This document shows, piece after piece, positions 16,773 to 25,173 of a DNA stretch of 64,000 nt. Location: assembly GCA_019670725.1 (NCBI GenBank), contig AP024629.1, positions 3,286,001-3,350,000 of the forward strand, in the 5' to 3' direction. How positions within the stretch are numbered: the first letter of the stretch is position 1; every line of letters begins with the position of its first letter. The position numbers and the translations under genes were made by a program. Below the pieces are notes generated by a model. The model saw only the letters and a list, made by a program, of their open reading frames with translations. It made no database searches and was not told the DNA's origin. This DNA is from Alphaproteobacteria bacterium SO-S41. Its GTDB lineage: Bacteria > Pseudomonadota > Alphaproteobacteria > Micropepsales > Micropepsaceae.

Positions 16773-19436
16773 CTATTCGGCCGCTGCGACCTTGCCGGGC
16801 GAGGCCGCCTGCTTGCGCTTCACGCCGATCTTTGCCGCGCTGATAAACGCCATGATCAGCGTCGCGACGAAGGGGATCGCCTGCACGCACAGCGTCGCAA
16901 TCCAGACGACCGTGGCGGGATCACCGAAATTGCGCGTCATCGCTGTCGTTACCACCGCCGCGATGACGAGGGAGAGCAGGATGAGTTCTTCGGATGCGAG
17001 GAGGATGACCTGCCGGATCGGCGCGGCATCCTCGCATTTCGGGGTCCTCAGGAACGGCATGGACGAGGTGAAGAGGCCCTTCCACACCGCCTTGCCGACC
17101 GTATGCGACAAAGCGAGCCCCGCGATCGACGCCTGGAAAGCGCCCTTGAAACCGGTGCCGACGCGGAACGGATAGAGCAGCAGCGTCTTGCCGGTCTTCA
17201 CCGCGAAGAGCCCGAGCGCGATGGCGGCGAGCGAGGTCATCGGCAAGTCGAACATCCGCGCATCCCAGGCCATCAACGCCGACCAGATCAGCGCCGCCGC
17301 CGTGAAGCCGAGCGATAAGCCGTCGGCCAGCCAAGGCAGCCAGCCCGCCACGAAGTGATAGCGCTGCGAGGTCGTCAGCTGTGTCTTGCCGCCGAACAGC
17401 GCACCGGCGTGATGCTTCATGATCTGCATTGCGCCGTAGACCCAGCGATAGCGCTGATCCTTGTAGGCGGCGAGCGTGTCGGGGATGAGGCCCTGGCCGA
17501 AGCTCTGCTCCAGATAGACAGACTCATGGCCGTCCTCGAAAATGCGGAGGCCAAGCTCGGCATCTTCCGTGATGCACCACGTCGCCCACATCTTCTCGGC
17601 CAGCACGGTGCGCCGCATGATGGTCATCGTGCCGTGCTGGATAATGGCGTTGTCTTCGTTCCGCTCCACCATGCCGATCCGGAAGAAGCCGGCATATTCT
17701 TGGTAAGCCATCGCCTTGAACAGGTTCTCCTGTCCGTCGCGATAGTCCTGAGGGCCCTGAACCAGCGCGACCTTTGGATTGACGAAATGCGGGATGCAGG
17801 TGGCGAGCCAGTTCGGGTTCACCTGATAGTCGCTGTCGATGACGCCGACATACTCCGCAGCGGGATCGGTCAGTTCGAGCGCCTTGTTGAGCGCGCCGGC
17901 CTTGAAGCCCTTCACGCCGTCGAAGTGGAAGAAGCGGAAACGCGGTCCCAGCTTTTCGGCATAAGCCTGGACCGGCTTCCAGACCGCTTCGTCCTTGGTG
18001 TTGTTGTCGAGAATGATCACTTCGAAGTTTGAATAATCGAGCCGGCTCAGCGCATCGAGCGTCTCGATCATCATCTCCGGCGGTTCGTTATACGCCGGCA
18101 CGTGGATGGAAACGCGTGGCTCGACCAGCATCGGCGGCGGCGCGGCCATGCGCCGCTGCACGCGCCACAGGCTTTGCGCCATCTCGACGCATTCCGCGAG
18201 AATGACGGCGATCGCCAGCGACGCGACCGGCACGACGAAGGCAAAAAGCAGATAGGTGTCCCACCCCGCATATTCGAGCGAGGCGCTGTCGAAGACGCCG
18301 ATCATACCGGTGACGATGAGGCCGGCGAGCGCGGCCAGGAAGAGCTGACCGAAGAATGAGAGATGCGGCGTCGTGCGCAGCAGCAGCGCGCCACCGATCG
18401 TCGTGATCAGCACCGCGATGCCTGCAAACCATGGCCAATCCGGCAACGAGGACAATTGGCCTTCGAGCTCGAACTTCTGGTTACCCGCGGCATCGTAGAT
18501 GCCCCAGAATGCGCCGACCGCGCCTTCGTCTTCGGCCTTCCACGGCTGGTCGTAGGCTTCGAGCAGATAGTAGTCCCAGTTCTGCTCCTTCGCCGTCGTC
18601 AGGAAGTCGCGCACGAAGGCGGCCTGGTTGGCGAGATCAGGCACCGCGCCGTCGCGCTGGCGGCCTTCAGACGGCCAGCCGGCTTCGCCGATGACGAGAG
18701 GCTTGCCGGGAAACTTATCCCTCAGCACCTGCATGCGGTTCTGGATGTGGCCGATGGCGCTCTGGAGATCGATGCCCTCCCAATAAGGGAGGAAGTGGAT
18801 ACCGATGAAGTCGACTTCCTTGGCGAGGTCCGGATTCTCGGTCCAAACGTTCCAGGGTTCGGCCGTCGAAATCTTGACGCGGCGCGGGACCTCGCGGCGG
18901 ATGTCCTTGATGTATTCGTTGAGCTGATCGACGGTGACATCGCCGCGCAGGACGGCTTCGTTGCCGACGAAGACGCGGTCGATGGAGACGCGGTTCGAGC
19001 GGATGACCTTAAGCGCGAGGTCGATCTCCTGCTCGTTCGCCGCCTTGTCGGGTCCGATCCAGATCCCGAGCGCGACCTTCATCCCCATCTCGTTGGCGAT
19101 GGCCGGCAGCTTGTCGAGGCCGCGCGAGACCGAATAGGTGCGGATGCGGATGGTCGAGCGCTTGAGCTGCACCATGTCGGCGCGCAGGCGCTCCTCGCTA
19201 AAGGTCTCGGTGTCGGCCTTCGTGTAGCCGTGGCTCGGATTGTAGGAGAAGCCGCGAATGGGCGCGTTGCCCCAGTCGGGCGCATCGACGGGACGGTCGA
19301 GCGCCGCCCAGGTGCCGACCGTGACGAGGCAGGCGATGAGCAGCGCCGTCAGCGCGCGCGCCCTGCGGGGGCCGTAGAGCAGGCCCTTCCACCGTGCAAA
19401 GAAGCCTGGCTTAGGAGCCGGCGTCTGCCCGTCCAT
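16773..19436 (-). CDS. GH17-GT2 membrane beta-glucan synthase (NdvC-like)
   Basis: This 887-residue membrane protein fuses two enzymes. A membrane segment (about 27-46) leads to a periplasmic glycoside hydrolase 17-like domain (about 58-330) with acid/base VGNEAVLRGD (Glu160) and nucleophile GEAGWPSEG (Glu251). Several membrane helices follow, then a family 2 glycosyltransferase: PAYNEP near 455, DSDYQVN (DxD) near 535, TEDAELGLR, and QRYRW, the motifs of processive synthases. More helices end the protein. Bradyrhizobium NdvC, which makes beta-1,3/1,6 cyclic glucans, has this arrangement, so a periplasmic or exported beta-glucan is likely (inference). It ends 2 nt from the converging Sua5 gene. 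Confidence 0.9.
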   Translation of the reverse strand: MDGQTPAPKPGFFARWKGLLYGPRRARALTALLIACLVTVGTWAALDRPVDAPDWGNAPIRGFSYNPSHGYTKADTETFSEERLRADMVQLKRSTIRIRTYSVSRGLDKLPAIANEMGMKVALGIWIGPDKAANEQEIDLALKVIRSNRVSIDRVFVGNEAVLRGDVTVDQLNEYIKDIRREVPRRVKISTAEPWNVWTENPDLAKEVDFIGIHFLPYWEGIDLQSAIGHIQNRMQVLRDKFPGKPLVIGEAGWPSEGRQRDGAVPDLANQAAFVRDFLTTAKEQNWDYYLLEAYDQPWKAEDEGAVGAFWGIYDAAGNQKFELEGQLSSLPDWPWFAGIAVLITTIGGALLLRTTPHLSFFGQLFLAALAGLIVTGMIGVFDSASLEYAGWDTYLLFAFVVPVASLAIAVILAECVEMAQSLWRVQRRMAAPPPMLVEPRVSIHVPAYNEPPEMMIETLDALSRLDYSNFEVIILDNNTKDEAVWKPVQAYAEKLGPRFRFFHFDGVKGFKAGALNKALELTDPAAEYVGVIDSDYQVNPNWLATCIPHFVNPKVALVQGPQDYRDGQENLFKAMAYQEYAGFFRIGMVERNEDNAIIQHGTMTIMRRTVLAEKMWATWCITEDAELGLRIFEDGHESVYLEQSFGQGLIPDTLAAYKDQRYRWVYGAMQIMKHHAGALFGGKTQLTTSQRYHFVAGWLPWLADGLSLGFTAAALIWSALMAWDARMFDLPMTSLAAIALGLFAVKTGKTLLLYPFRVGTGFKGAFQASIAGLALSHTVGKAVWKGLFTSSMPFLRTPKCEDAAPIRQVILLASEELILLSLVIAAVVTTAMTRNFGDPATVVWIATLCVQAIPFVATLIMAFISAAKIGVKRKQAASPGKVAAAE

Positions 19437-19580
19437 TTATGACTCTCCAACCCGCATGGCTTGCCGAGGTGTCGCCTGAAAGCGCTTCACGAAGCGTGAA
19501 TAGCGCGAATGCTGCACCGCAGCAATTTCGTGCGCCGCGGTCAGATAGTATGCGCCTCATGAACGGCAGATGAAAGCCGG

Positions 19581-20372
19581 TCAGGGCGTGGGAGGCGGTG
19601 TCGGCCCGATGTTCAGCAACTCGACCTGGAAAACCAGGGTCTGGCGCGGCGGGATGCCGCCCCGGCCGGCAACGCCGTAGGCGAGGTCGTAAGGGAGGAT
19701 GAGTTCGATCGTCTCGCCCTGCTTCGCGAGCGGAATGCCCTCGGTCCAGCCGGGGATCAGCTTGTCGAGCGTGAAGGTCGCGGGTTCGCCGCCCTTGTAG
19801 GAGCTGTCGAACTCGGTGCCTTCGATGAAGGTGCCCTTGTAGTGGACGGTCACTTCACTGGTCGGGGTCGGCTGCGGGCCGGATTCGACCGTCCTGACCT
19901 TGCGCCAGCGGAGGCCGCTGGCCGTCTTGGTGTAGGTGGGATCGGCGTCGATCTTGGCGAGGAAGGCGGCGTTCGCCTCGTCGGAGATCTTGGCGGGGTC
20001 GAGCGTGTAGCCGGGCGGATCGATCTGCAGCAGCAGGTCACGCACCACCTTGGCGGGCGGCTCCAAGTCCACCTTCAGCTTGGCGAGCCGCGCTTCGATC
20101 GCGGCCCGGAGTTCAGCCTGTTCAGGCGTCGTCGTCAGCTTGGCGAAATCGCGCGCCAGCGCGTCCTGGCTGTTGAGACCGCGGGCGAACCCGCGGTCCA
20201 AGCCGTCGACCTTGTCCTCGATATCCTTGAGCCGCGCCAGGTCGGCATTCGTCGCGCTCGCTTGCGTGACGAAGCCGTCGAGCCGGGTCTGCAGGTCGTT
20301 CGCGTGCTGCCAGAAGAAAATGGCAGCGCCGATGGAGACCAGCGTCAGGATCCAGAGCAAGGCCGAGCGCAT
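19581..20372 (-). CDS. FKBP-type peptidyl-prolyl isomerase, membrane-anchored
   Basis: A 263-residue protein with an N-terminal anchor or uncleaved signal (ALLWILTLVSIGAAIFFW, about 4-21), a coiled-coil-like helical stretch (about 25-110), and a C-terminal FKBP domain (about 150-255): VTVHYKGTFIEGTEFDSSYKGG, LIPGWTEGIPLAKQGETIELILP, YGVAGRGGIPPRQTLVFQVELL. Such proteins speed prolyl isomerisation and act as periplasmic chaperones. It is third in a leftward run of FKBP(21086)-chorismate mutase-FKBP(20377)-FKBP. Confidence 0.93.
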   Translation of the reverse strand: MRSALLWILTLVSIGAAIFFWQHANDLQTRLDGFVTQASATNADLARLKDIEDKVDGLDRGFARGLNSQDALARDFAKLTTTPEQAELRAAIEARLAKLKVDLEPPAKVVRDLLLQIDPPGYTLDPAKISDEANAAFLAKIDADPTYTKTASGLRWRKVRTVESGPQPTPTSEVTVHYKGTFIEGTEFDSSYKGGEPATFTLDKLIPGWTEGIPLAKQGETIELILPYDLAYGVAGRGGIPPRQTLVFQVELLNIGPTPPPTP

Positions 20373-20376
20373 GGTG

Positions 20377-20772
20377 TCAGGCGACCTTCAGCAGTTCGAC
20401 CTGGAAGACCAGGGTCTGGCGCGGGGGGATCGAACCGCCGCCGCGCTCGCCATAGGCAAGGTCGTAGGGAATGGCGAATTCGAACGTGTCGCCTTCCTTC
20501 ATCAGCTGCACGCCTTCGGTCCAGCCGCTGATCACCTGATGCAGGCCGAACGTCGCCGGCGAGTTGCGCTTGTAGGAGCTATCGAACTCGCGGCCGTCGA
20601 TGAACGTGCCCTTGTAGTGGACGGTCACGTTGCTGCGGGCGGAGGGCGACTTGCCGCCTTCGGCGCCTTTGGCAACGACCTGATAGCGCAGGCCGCTCGC
20701 GGTTTTCTTCACGCCCGGCAGAGCGTCGTAGTCGGTGAGGAACTTCTCGTTCGCGGCGTCGTCGAGAGCCAT
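20377..20772 (-). CDS. FKBP-type peptidyl-prolyl isomerase, short
   Basis: A 131-residue single-domain FKBP without a signal peptide, so probably cytoplasmic. The core reads VTVHYKGTFIDGREFDSSYKRN, VISGWTEGVQLMKEGDTFEF, then YGERGGGSIPPRQTLVFQVELLKV. The aromatic pocket residues (Tyr in HYKG, Phe in EFDSS, Trp in GWTEG) are present. Four nt separate its stop from the start of the next FKBP gene. The three FKBPs of this cluster differ in anchoring, suggesting one in the cytoplasm and two at the membrane. Confidence 0.94.
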   Translation of the reverse strand: MALDDAANEKFLTDYDALPGVKKTASGLRYQVVAKGAEGGKSPSARSNVTVHYKGTFIDGREFDSSYKRNSPATFGLHQVISGWTEGVQLMKEGDTFEFAIPYDLAYGERGGGSIPPRQTLVFQVELLKVA

Positions 20773-20783
20773 GGTCTTCCCTT

Positions 20784-21089
20784 TCAGCCGCGTTCGCGGC
20801 GTTTGATTTCTTCGTGGTGGCGGATCACTTCCTTGACGATGAAGTTGAGGAACTTCTCGGCAAATTCGGGGTCGAGTTTCGCATTCTCCGCCAGGCTGCG
20901 CAGGCGCGCGATCTGACGCTGTTCGCGCGCGGGATCAGCCGGCGGCAGGCCGTGCTCGGCCTTGAACTCGCCGACGCGCTGCGTGCACTTGAAGCGCTCG
21001 GCGAGCATGTGGATCAGCGCCGCATCGATATTGTCGATGCTGTCGCGCAGCGCCGCGAGTTCAGGCGCGATGTCGGCCGGGACGGTCAC
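20784..21089 (-). CDS. Chorismate mutase (AroQ class)
   Basis: Converts chorismate to prephenate in Phe/Tyr synthesis. The 101-residue all-helical AroQ domain shows LAALRDSIDNIDAALIHMLAERF, KCTQRVGEFKAEHGLPPADPAREQRQI and FLNFIVKEVIRHHEEIKR, with the conserved Arg, Lys and Glu/Gln active-site positions. The GTG start at 21089 (MTVPADIAPEL) forms a GTGA overlap with the stop of the upstream FKBP gene. Its place between FKBP genes is unusual for this enzyme and seems to reflect cotranscription only. Confidence 0.93.
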   Translation of the reverse strand: MTVPADIAPELAALRDSIDNIDAALIHMLAERFKCTQRVGEFKAEHGLPPADPAREQRQIARLRSLAENAKLDPEFAEKFLNFIVKEVIRHHEEIKRRERG

Positions 21090-21730
21090 GATTCGACCTT
21101 CACCAGTTCGATCTTGAAGACCAGGGTCTGGCGACCGGGGATCGAGCCGCGGCCCTTTTCGCCATAGCCCAGCGTGAACGGGACAACGACTTCCCACGCA
21201 TCGCCTTCCTTCATCAGCGGTAACGCCTCGACCCAGCCAGGGATCAGCTGCGCGAGCGGAAAGGTCACCGGCGCGCCGGAGGGATAGGATGAATCGAACT
21301 CGGTGCCGTCGATGAACGCACCGCTATAGTTTATGGTCACCACGCTTTCCGGGGTCGGCTGTTTGCCACCCTCGGGGCCATTGGTGATAACCCTGTACAT
21401 CAGCCCGCTCGGGCGCTTCGTGACCCCGTCTTCGGTCGCGTATTTCTCGAGATAGGCGGTGTTCGCCTCGTCGGTTAGCTTGGACATGTCGACATTCGGC
21501 GGCGGGGCGCCATGCGCGCCGGCCTGTTCGCGGATCATCTGAAGGATCGGCGCCAGTTCCTGGCTGAGGCTGACCAGCGCCTTCTGGTTCTCTCCGACTG
21601 TCTTCGTCAGCGTCTCGACCTTCTGGTTCAGCGTCGCGATTTCGCCGCGCTGGCGGTCGGTGACGACGTAGCCATAGGCGCCGATGCCGATGGCGATGAC
21701 GATGGCGAGAATCGAGAGAATACGTTCCAT
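21086..21730 (-). CDS. FKBP-type peptidyl-prolyl isomerase, membrane-anchored, first of cluster
   Basis: A 214-residue protein from ATG 21730: membrane anchor ILSILAIVIAIGIGAYGYVV (about 4-23), a heptad-like helix (GEIATLNQKVETLTKTVGENQKAL, about 29-52), then an FKBP domain from about 105: VTINYSGAFIDGTEFDSSYPSG, LIPGWVEALPLMKEGDAWEV, YGEKGRGSIPGRQTLVFKIELV. It has the same design as the 263-residue FKBP downstream, so the two are probably paralogues. A chorismate mutase gene overlaps its stop. Longer upstream frames have no support. Confidence 0.93.
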   Translation of the reverse strand: MERILSILAIVIAIGIGAYGYVVTDRQRGEIATLNQKVETLTKTVGENQKALVSLSQELAPILQMIREQAGAHGAPPPNVDMSKLTDEANTAYLEKYATEDGVTKRPSGLMYRVITNGPEGGKQPTPESVVTINYSGAFIDGTEFDSSYPSGAPVTFPLAQLIPGWVEALPLMKEGDAWEVVVPFTLGYGEKGRGSIPGRQTLVFKIELVKVES

Positions 21731-21830
21731 GTAGGCGTCAAATCCGGCTGTTACGAAGCCAGCGTTTAAGCATGACCCCGCCCCGATTGCACCCCTTGGC
21801 AGGACACAGTTTCTTGGGCAGACCCGCGCC

Positions 21831-22250
21831 ATGACCGGAAAGAGCGAGGCCGGGCCGCTGGCCGGCGCGGGCGCCATCGTGTGGCGGGGCGAGGAGGTTC
21901 TGCTGATCAAGCGGGGCAAGGCGCCGCGGCAGGGCGAATGGTCGATCCCCGGCGGGCGGATCGAAGGCGGCGAGACCGCGTGCGCGGCGGCGGTCCGCGA
22001 GGTCGTCGAGGAGACCGGCTGCACGATCGAGATCGTCGCGCTGTGCGAAGTGGTCGATTCCATCGGGGACGCCTTCCACGCCGTGCTGGTGGACTTCACG
22101 GCGCGCTGGGTCAGCGGCGAGCCGGTCGCCGGCGACGACGCGGCGGACGCGCGGTTCGTGCTGTTCGAAGACGTCGCGGCGATGGGATTGTGGAGTGAGA
22201 CGCTCCGGGTCATCGCGCTGAGCCGAAAACAGATACAACAGACAACCTGA
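21831..22250 (+). CDS. NUDIX hydrolase
   Basis: A 139-residue Mg-dependent NUDIX pyrophosphatase. The Nudix box [22 protein letters not shown] (about 42-64) matches GX5EX7REUXEEXGU. The preceding [20 protein letters not shown] and GEWSIPGG are typical of MutT/ADP-ribose-type members. The substrate cannot be decided. ATG 21831 lies 100 nt from the divergent FKBP start. Confidence 0.93.
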   Translation: MTGKSEAGPLAGAGAIVWRGEEVLLIKRGKAPRQGEWSIPGGRIEGGETACAAAVREVVEETGCTIEIVALCEVVDSIGDAFHAVLVDFTARWVSGEPVAGDDAADARFVLFEDVAAMGLWSETLRVIALSRKQIQQTT

Positions 22251-22252
22251 AG

Positions 22253-22276
22253 TTGACTTGTTGTAGAGACCCTACA
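22253..22276 (+). promoter_or_regulatory. Possible -35 with overlapping dyad
   Basis: TTGACT (22253-22258) is followed by the dyad TGTAG-N5-CTACA (22262-22276), about 80 nt before the lipoprotein gene at 22354. A good -10 at standard spacing is not obvious, so the promoter assignment is weak; the dyad is exact. Confidence 0.35.
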
Positions 22277-22353
22277 GCGAAGTAAAGTTGTCGCATTGAT
22301 CTCCCATTGCATCGCCGCGATCTTCGCCGCGCCGTCAAGGCATGGGGGAAACA

Positions 22354-22815
22354 ATGATGAGTATTTTGAAGACGGGCGCATACGCGTCCGCGATGCTGCT
22401 CGCCTTGCAACTGGGCGCTTGCGCCACAATTGTGGATGGGTCTGATCAACCGCTCGGCGTCGTCACTACACCAACGGGGGCGTCCTGTAGTTTGACCCGC
22501 GATGGCAAGGTAATCGCACAAATTTCGCCTACGCCCGGACAAGTCGTGGTCACCAAGAGCAAACACGACATTCTGGTCGCGTGTGAGAAGCCTGGCTTCC
22601 AGACGACGCAAGTCATTGCGAAGTCCACGTTCTCGGGCACGACATTCGGCAATATTCTGGCGGGCGGCATTATCGGCGTTGCGGTCGATGCCGCATCCGG
22701 TGCGAACAACGAATATCCCGAAAGCGTCAATGTCGTACTGACGCCGCTCAATCCTGCCCCGGCGCCGGCTCAACCCGCACCCGCCGCCAAGACGAGCGCC
22801 ACGCCGACTTCGTAG
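22354..22815 (+). CDS. Small lipoprotein with Pro/Ala tail
   Basis: A 153-residue lipoprotein: signal peptide MMSILKTGAYASAMLLALQLG with lipobox LQLGAC (Cys about 25). The body (GSDQPLGVVTTPTGASCSLTRDGKVIAQISPTPGQVVVTKSKHDILVACEKPGFQTTQ) resembles PEGA-like beta sandwiches that bind cell-wall or translocator components. A Gly-rich hydrophobic stretch (NILAGGIIGVAVDAASG) could insert in a membrane, and an Ala/Pro-rich tail ends it. ATG 22354 follows GGGGGAA. Base composition is a little less GC-rich than neighbours. Function unknown. Confidence 0.85.
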   Translation: MMSILKTGAYASAMLLALQLGACATIVDGSDQPLGVVTTPTGASCSLTRDGKVIAQISPTPGQVVVTKSKHDILVACEKPGFQTTQVIAKSTFSGTTFGNILAGGIIGVAVDAASGANNEYPESVNVVLTPLNPAPAPAQPAPAAKTSATPTS

Positions 22816-22838
22816 ATCGTCCGTAGCCGGACAAACGA

Positions 22839-22873
22839 ATGGCCGGGCGCGTGAAAATCCGCGGCCCGGCCAT
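22839..22873. terminator. Strong hairpin after the lipoprotein gene
   Basis: ATGGCCGGGC (22839-22848) pairs exactly with GCCCGGCCAT (22864-22873) around a 15-nt loop. There is no U tract, so it may act as an mRNA-stabilising or Rho-related hairpin rather than an intrinsic terminator. The stem resembles that of the atp operon terminator. Confidence 0.55.
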
Positions 22874-22968
22874 CCAATGTCCGCGCCCAATATAGGGGAG
22901 AAAAAACAGTCTGGCCAGCCCCCCTCTTCCCGCATAACTGGGCGGCTCCAAAGTGATAGGAGCTTCCC

Positions 22969-24222
22969 ATGACCACACCCTGCGGCCTCGATTTCGGCAC
23001 CTCCAATTCCGCCATCGGCGTCCTCCGCGACGGCGCGCCGACGCTTGCCGCGCTGGAGGACGGGCAGCCGCTTTTCCCGAGCGCGATCTTCTTCGACTTC
23101 GAGCAGAACCGCCCGGTCTTCGGGGCGGCGGCGATCGAGACATATATGGCGCAGGTCGACGGGCGGCTGATGCGGGCGCTGAAGTCGATCCTGGCGACGC
23201 CGCTGGTGAAGGAATCGACCTTCCTGAAGACCCAGCGCATCACCTTCGAGGCGGTGATTGGCCTCTTCGTCGCCGAGATGAAGGCGCGCGGCGAGGCGGC
23301 TTTGGGCAAGCCGATCGACGCCGTCGTGCATGGCCGGCCGGTGCACTTCGTGGACGGCGACGAAGCGGCCGACCGCTTCGCCGAGGACACGCTGAAGGTC
23401 ATCGCGGAGAGCAAGGGCTTCAAGCATGTCTCGTTCCAGTACGAGCCGCTCGCGGCCGCGCGGGCGTATGAGGCGAAGGTGACGGGCGAGACGCTGGCGC
23501 TCATCTGCGACATCGGAGGCGGCACGTCGGACTTCAGCGTCATCCGCCTGGCGCCGGAGCGGCGGAACGATACGGACCGCAAGCGGGACATCCTCGCGAA
23601 TTTCGGCATCCGGCTGGGCGGTACGGATCTGGACCGGCATCTGTCGCTGGAGGCGGCGATGCCGGCGCTGGGGCTGGGCACCAGCCTGCACACCAAGAAC
23701 CTGCCGATGCCGCGGCAGCTCTTCTCGGACCTCGCGCACTGGCCGACCATCAACCAGCTCTACACGCCCGCCAACCGGCGGATCGTGCGCGAGCTGAACG
23801 CCGATGCGGTGGAGCCGAAGAAGACGCGGCGGCTGATGACCGTGGTGGAGAAGCATCTCGGCCACCGGCTGGCGCTCAGCGTCGAGGCCGCGAAGATTGC
23901 GCTGAGCCATGACGACGAGGTGCCGATCGAGATGGGCTTCATCGAGCCGGGCCTCACCGCAACCGCGACGCGCGACGGGTTCGACGACGCGGTGGCGGGC
24001 GAGCGGCAGCGTATGGCCGATGCGGTGCGCGAGACGCTGAAGCGCTCGGGCATTGCCGCGAACGATGTCGGGACGGTCTTCCTGACGGGCGGGTCAAGCC
24101 GCGTGCCCGCGCTGAAGAAGGCGATCGCCAGCGTGGTCAGCCCCAACAAGTTCGCGAGCGGCGACGACATGCTGTCGGTGGCGCTGGGCCTGACCGAGGA
24201 AGCGCGGTTGCGGTACGCTTAG
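22969..24222 (+). CDS. yegD: Hsp70-family protein, YegD-like
   Basis: A 417-residue actin-fold ATPase related to DnaK but without the full substrate-binding domain. Nucleotide-binding motifs: CGLDFGTSNSAIGV (phosphate 1, about 5-18), VHGRPVHFV, LALICDIGGGTSDFSVIRLAP (phosphate 2, about 178-198), FGIRLGGTDLDRHLS, and VFLTGGSSRVPALKKAI (adenosine motif, about 365-381). The YegD type starts with GTSNS, as here. The client or role is not known. It ends before a palindromic repeat. Confidence 0.94.
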   Translation: MTTPCGLDFGTSNSAIGVLRDGAPTLAALEDGQPLFPSAIFFDFEQNRPVFGAAAIETYMAQVDGRLMRALKSILATPLVKESTFLKTQRITFEAVIGLFVAEMKARGEAALGKPIDAVVHGRPVHFVDGDEAADRFAEDTLKVIAESKGFKHVSFQYEPLAAARAYEAKVTGETLALICDIGGGTSDFSVIRLAPERRNDTDRKRDILANFGIRLGGTDLDRHLSLEAAMPALGLGTSLHTKNLPMPRQLFSDLAHWPTINQLYTPANRRIVRELNADAVEPKKTRRLMTVVEKHLGHRLALSVEAAKIALSHDDEVPIEMGFIEPGLTATATRDGFDDAVAGERQRMADAVRETLKRSGIAANDVGTVFLTGGSSRVPALKKAIASVVSPNKFASGDDMLSVALGLTEEARLRYA

Positions 24223-24242
24223 CTGAGCAGCCGCCACCTCTC

Positions 24243-24311
24243 TGTCATGCCCGCGAAGGCGGGCATCCACGGACCGGCCGCTAGAGCTGGATGCCCGCCT
24301 TCGCGGGCATG
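24243..24311. repeat. REP-A element, copy 1
   Basis: TGTCATGCCCGCGAAGGCGG ... then, about 45 nt later, TGGATGCCCGCCTTCGCGGG. Each end is itself a hairpin, and the two ends are inverted relative to each other, a BIME-like layout. Other copies are at 28685, 43499 and 48570. Confidence 0.85.
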
Positions 24312-24387
24312 CCAAACGTGGTGAAACGGATGACAGCGGGATGAACCCATGCCAGTTTCCCCCCGCAAAAAAATCGGGAGAACGACC

Positions 24388-25173
24388 ATGGCATTCAAAC
24401 CTTTTGACCTGACGGGCAAGGTCGCGCTGATCACCGGCGGCAATGGCGGGATCGGGCTTGGCTTCGCGGAGGGGCTGGCGGCCTCGGGCGCGGATATCGC
24501 GATCTGGGGGACCAACGAGGCGAAGAACAAGGCGGCGGTCGAGAAGGTCGCGGCGCTGGGCGTGAAGGCGAAAAGCTGGAAGGTCGACGTCTCGAAAGAA
24601 GAGCAGGTCGTCGCGGCGATGGCCGAGACGATCGCCGAGATGGGCCGCGTCGACAGCGTGTTCGCCAATGCCGGCATCGGCGTGCGCGAGAAGTCGCTGA
24701 TGACCATCACCACGGAAAATTTCCGCAAGGTGATGGGCGTGAATGTCGAGGGCGTGTTCTGGACGATGCGCGAAGCGGCCAAGCATATGGTCGCGCGCTG
24801 GGAAGCGGGCGACCGCGCGGGCGGCTCGATCGTCGGGGTCGCCTCGCTGGCGGCAGTGCATGGGCCGGCGCGCAACCAGCACTACGCGGCGTCGAAGAGC
24901 GCAGTGATCGGCCTCGTCAAATCGACGGCGACGGAACTGGCGCGCTATGGCGTGCGCGCCAATGCGATCCTGCCGGGGTGGATCGCGACCGACATGACGG
25001 CGGGCGGGCAGTCCGACGACAAGTTCAACAAGCAGGTCATCGGCCGTGTGCCGATGCGGCGCTGGGGCCAGCCGGAGGATTTCAGCGGCATCGCGATCTA
25101 TCTGGCGAGTGACGCCTCCAGCTTCCACAGCGGCGACAGCTTCCTGATCGACGGCGCCTACGCGCTGTACTAG
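24388..25173 (+). CDS. SDR-family oxidoreductase
   Basis: Classical short-chain dehydrogenase/reductase of 261 residues. Cofactor motif ITGGNGGIGLGFAEGL (TGxxxGxG, about 15-30), NAG motif FANAGIGV (about 91-98), Ser of GVASLAAVHGP near 148, and the catalytic YAASK (Tyr about 164, Lys about 168), then the usual NAILPGWIATDM. The acidic residue after beta-2 is not evident (IWGTNEAKN), so NAD versus NADP use is unclear. ATG 24388 has GGGAG upstream. The antisense frame of the 'NRLVHG' gene B runs open through it. Confidence 0.94.
   Translation: MAFKPFDLTGKVALITGGNGGIGLGFAEGLAASGADIAIWGTNEAKNKAAVEKVAALGVKAKSWKVDVSKEEQVVAAMAETIAEMGRVDSVFANAGIGVREKSLMTITTENFRKVMGVNVEGVFWTMREAAKHMVARWEAGDRAGGSIVGVASLAAVHGPARNQHYAASKSAVIGLVKSTATELARYGVRANAILPGWIATDMTAGGQSDDKFNKQVIGRVPMRRWGQPEDFSGIAIYLASDASSFHSGDSFLIDGAYALY

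Noticed and set aside
22210-23910. 566-codon minus frame opposite yegD and the lipoprotein gene
   Set aside because: Antisense to two well-supported genes and without any motif.
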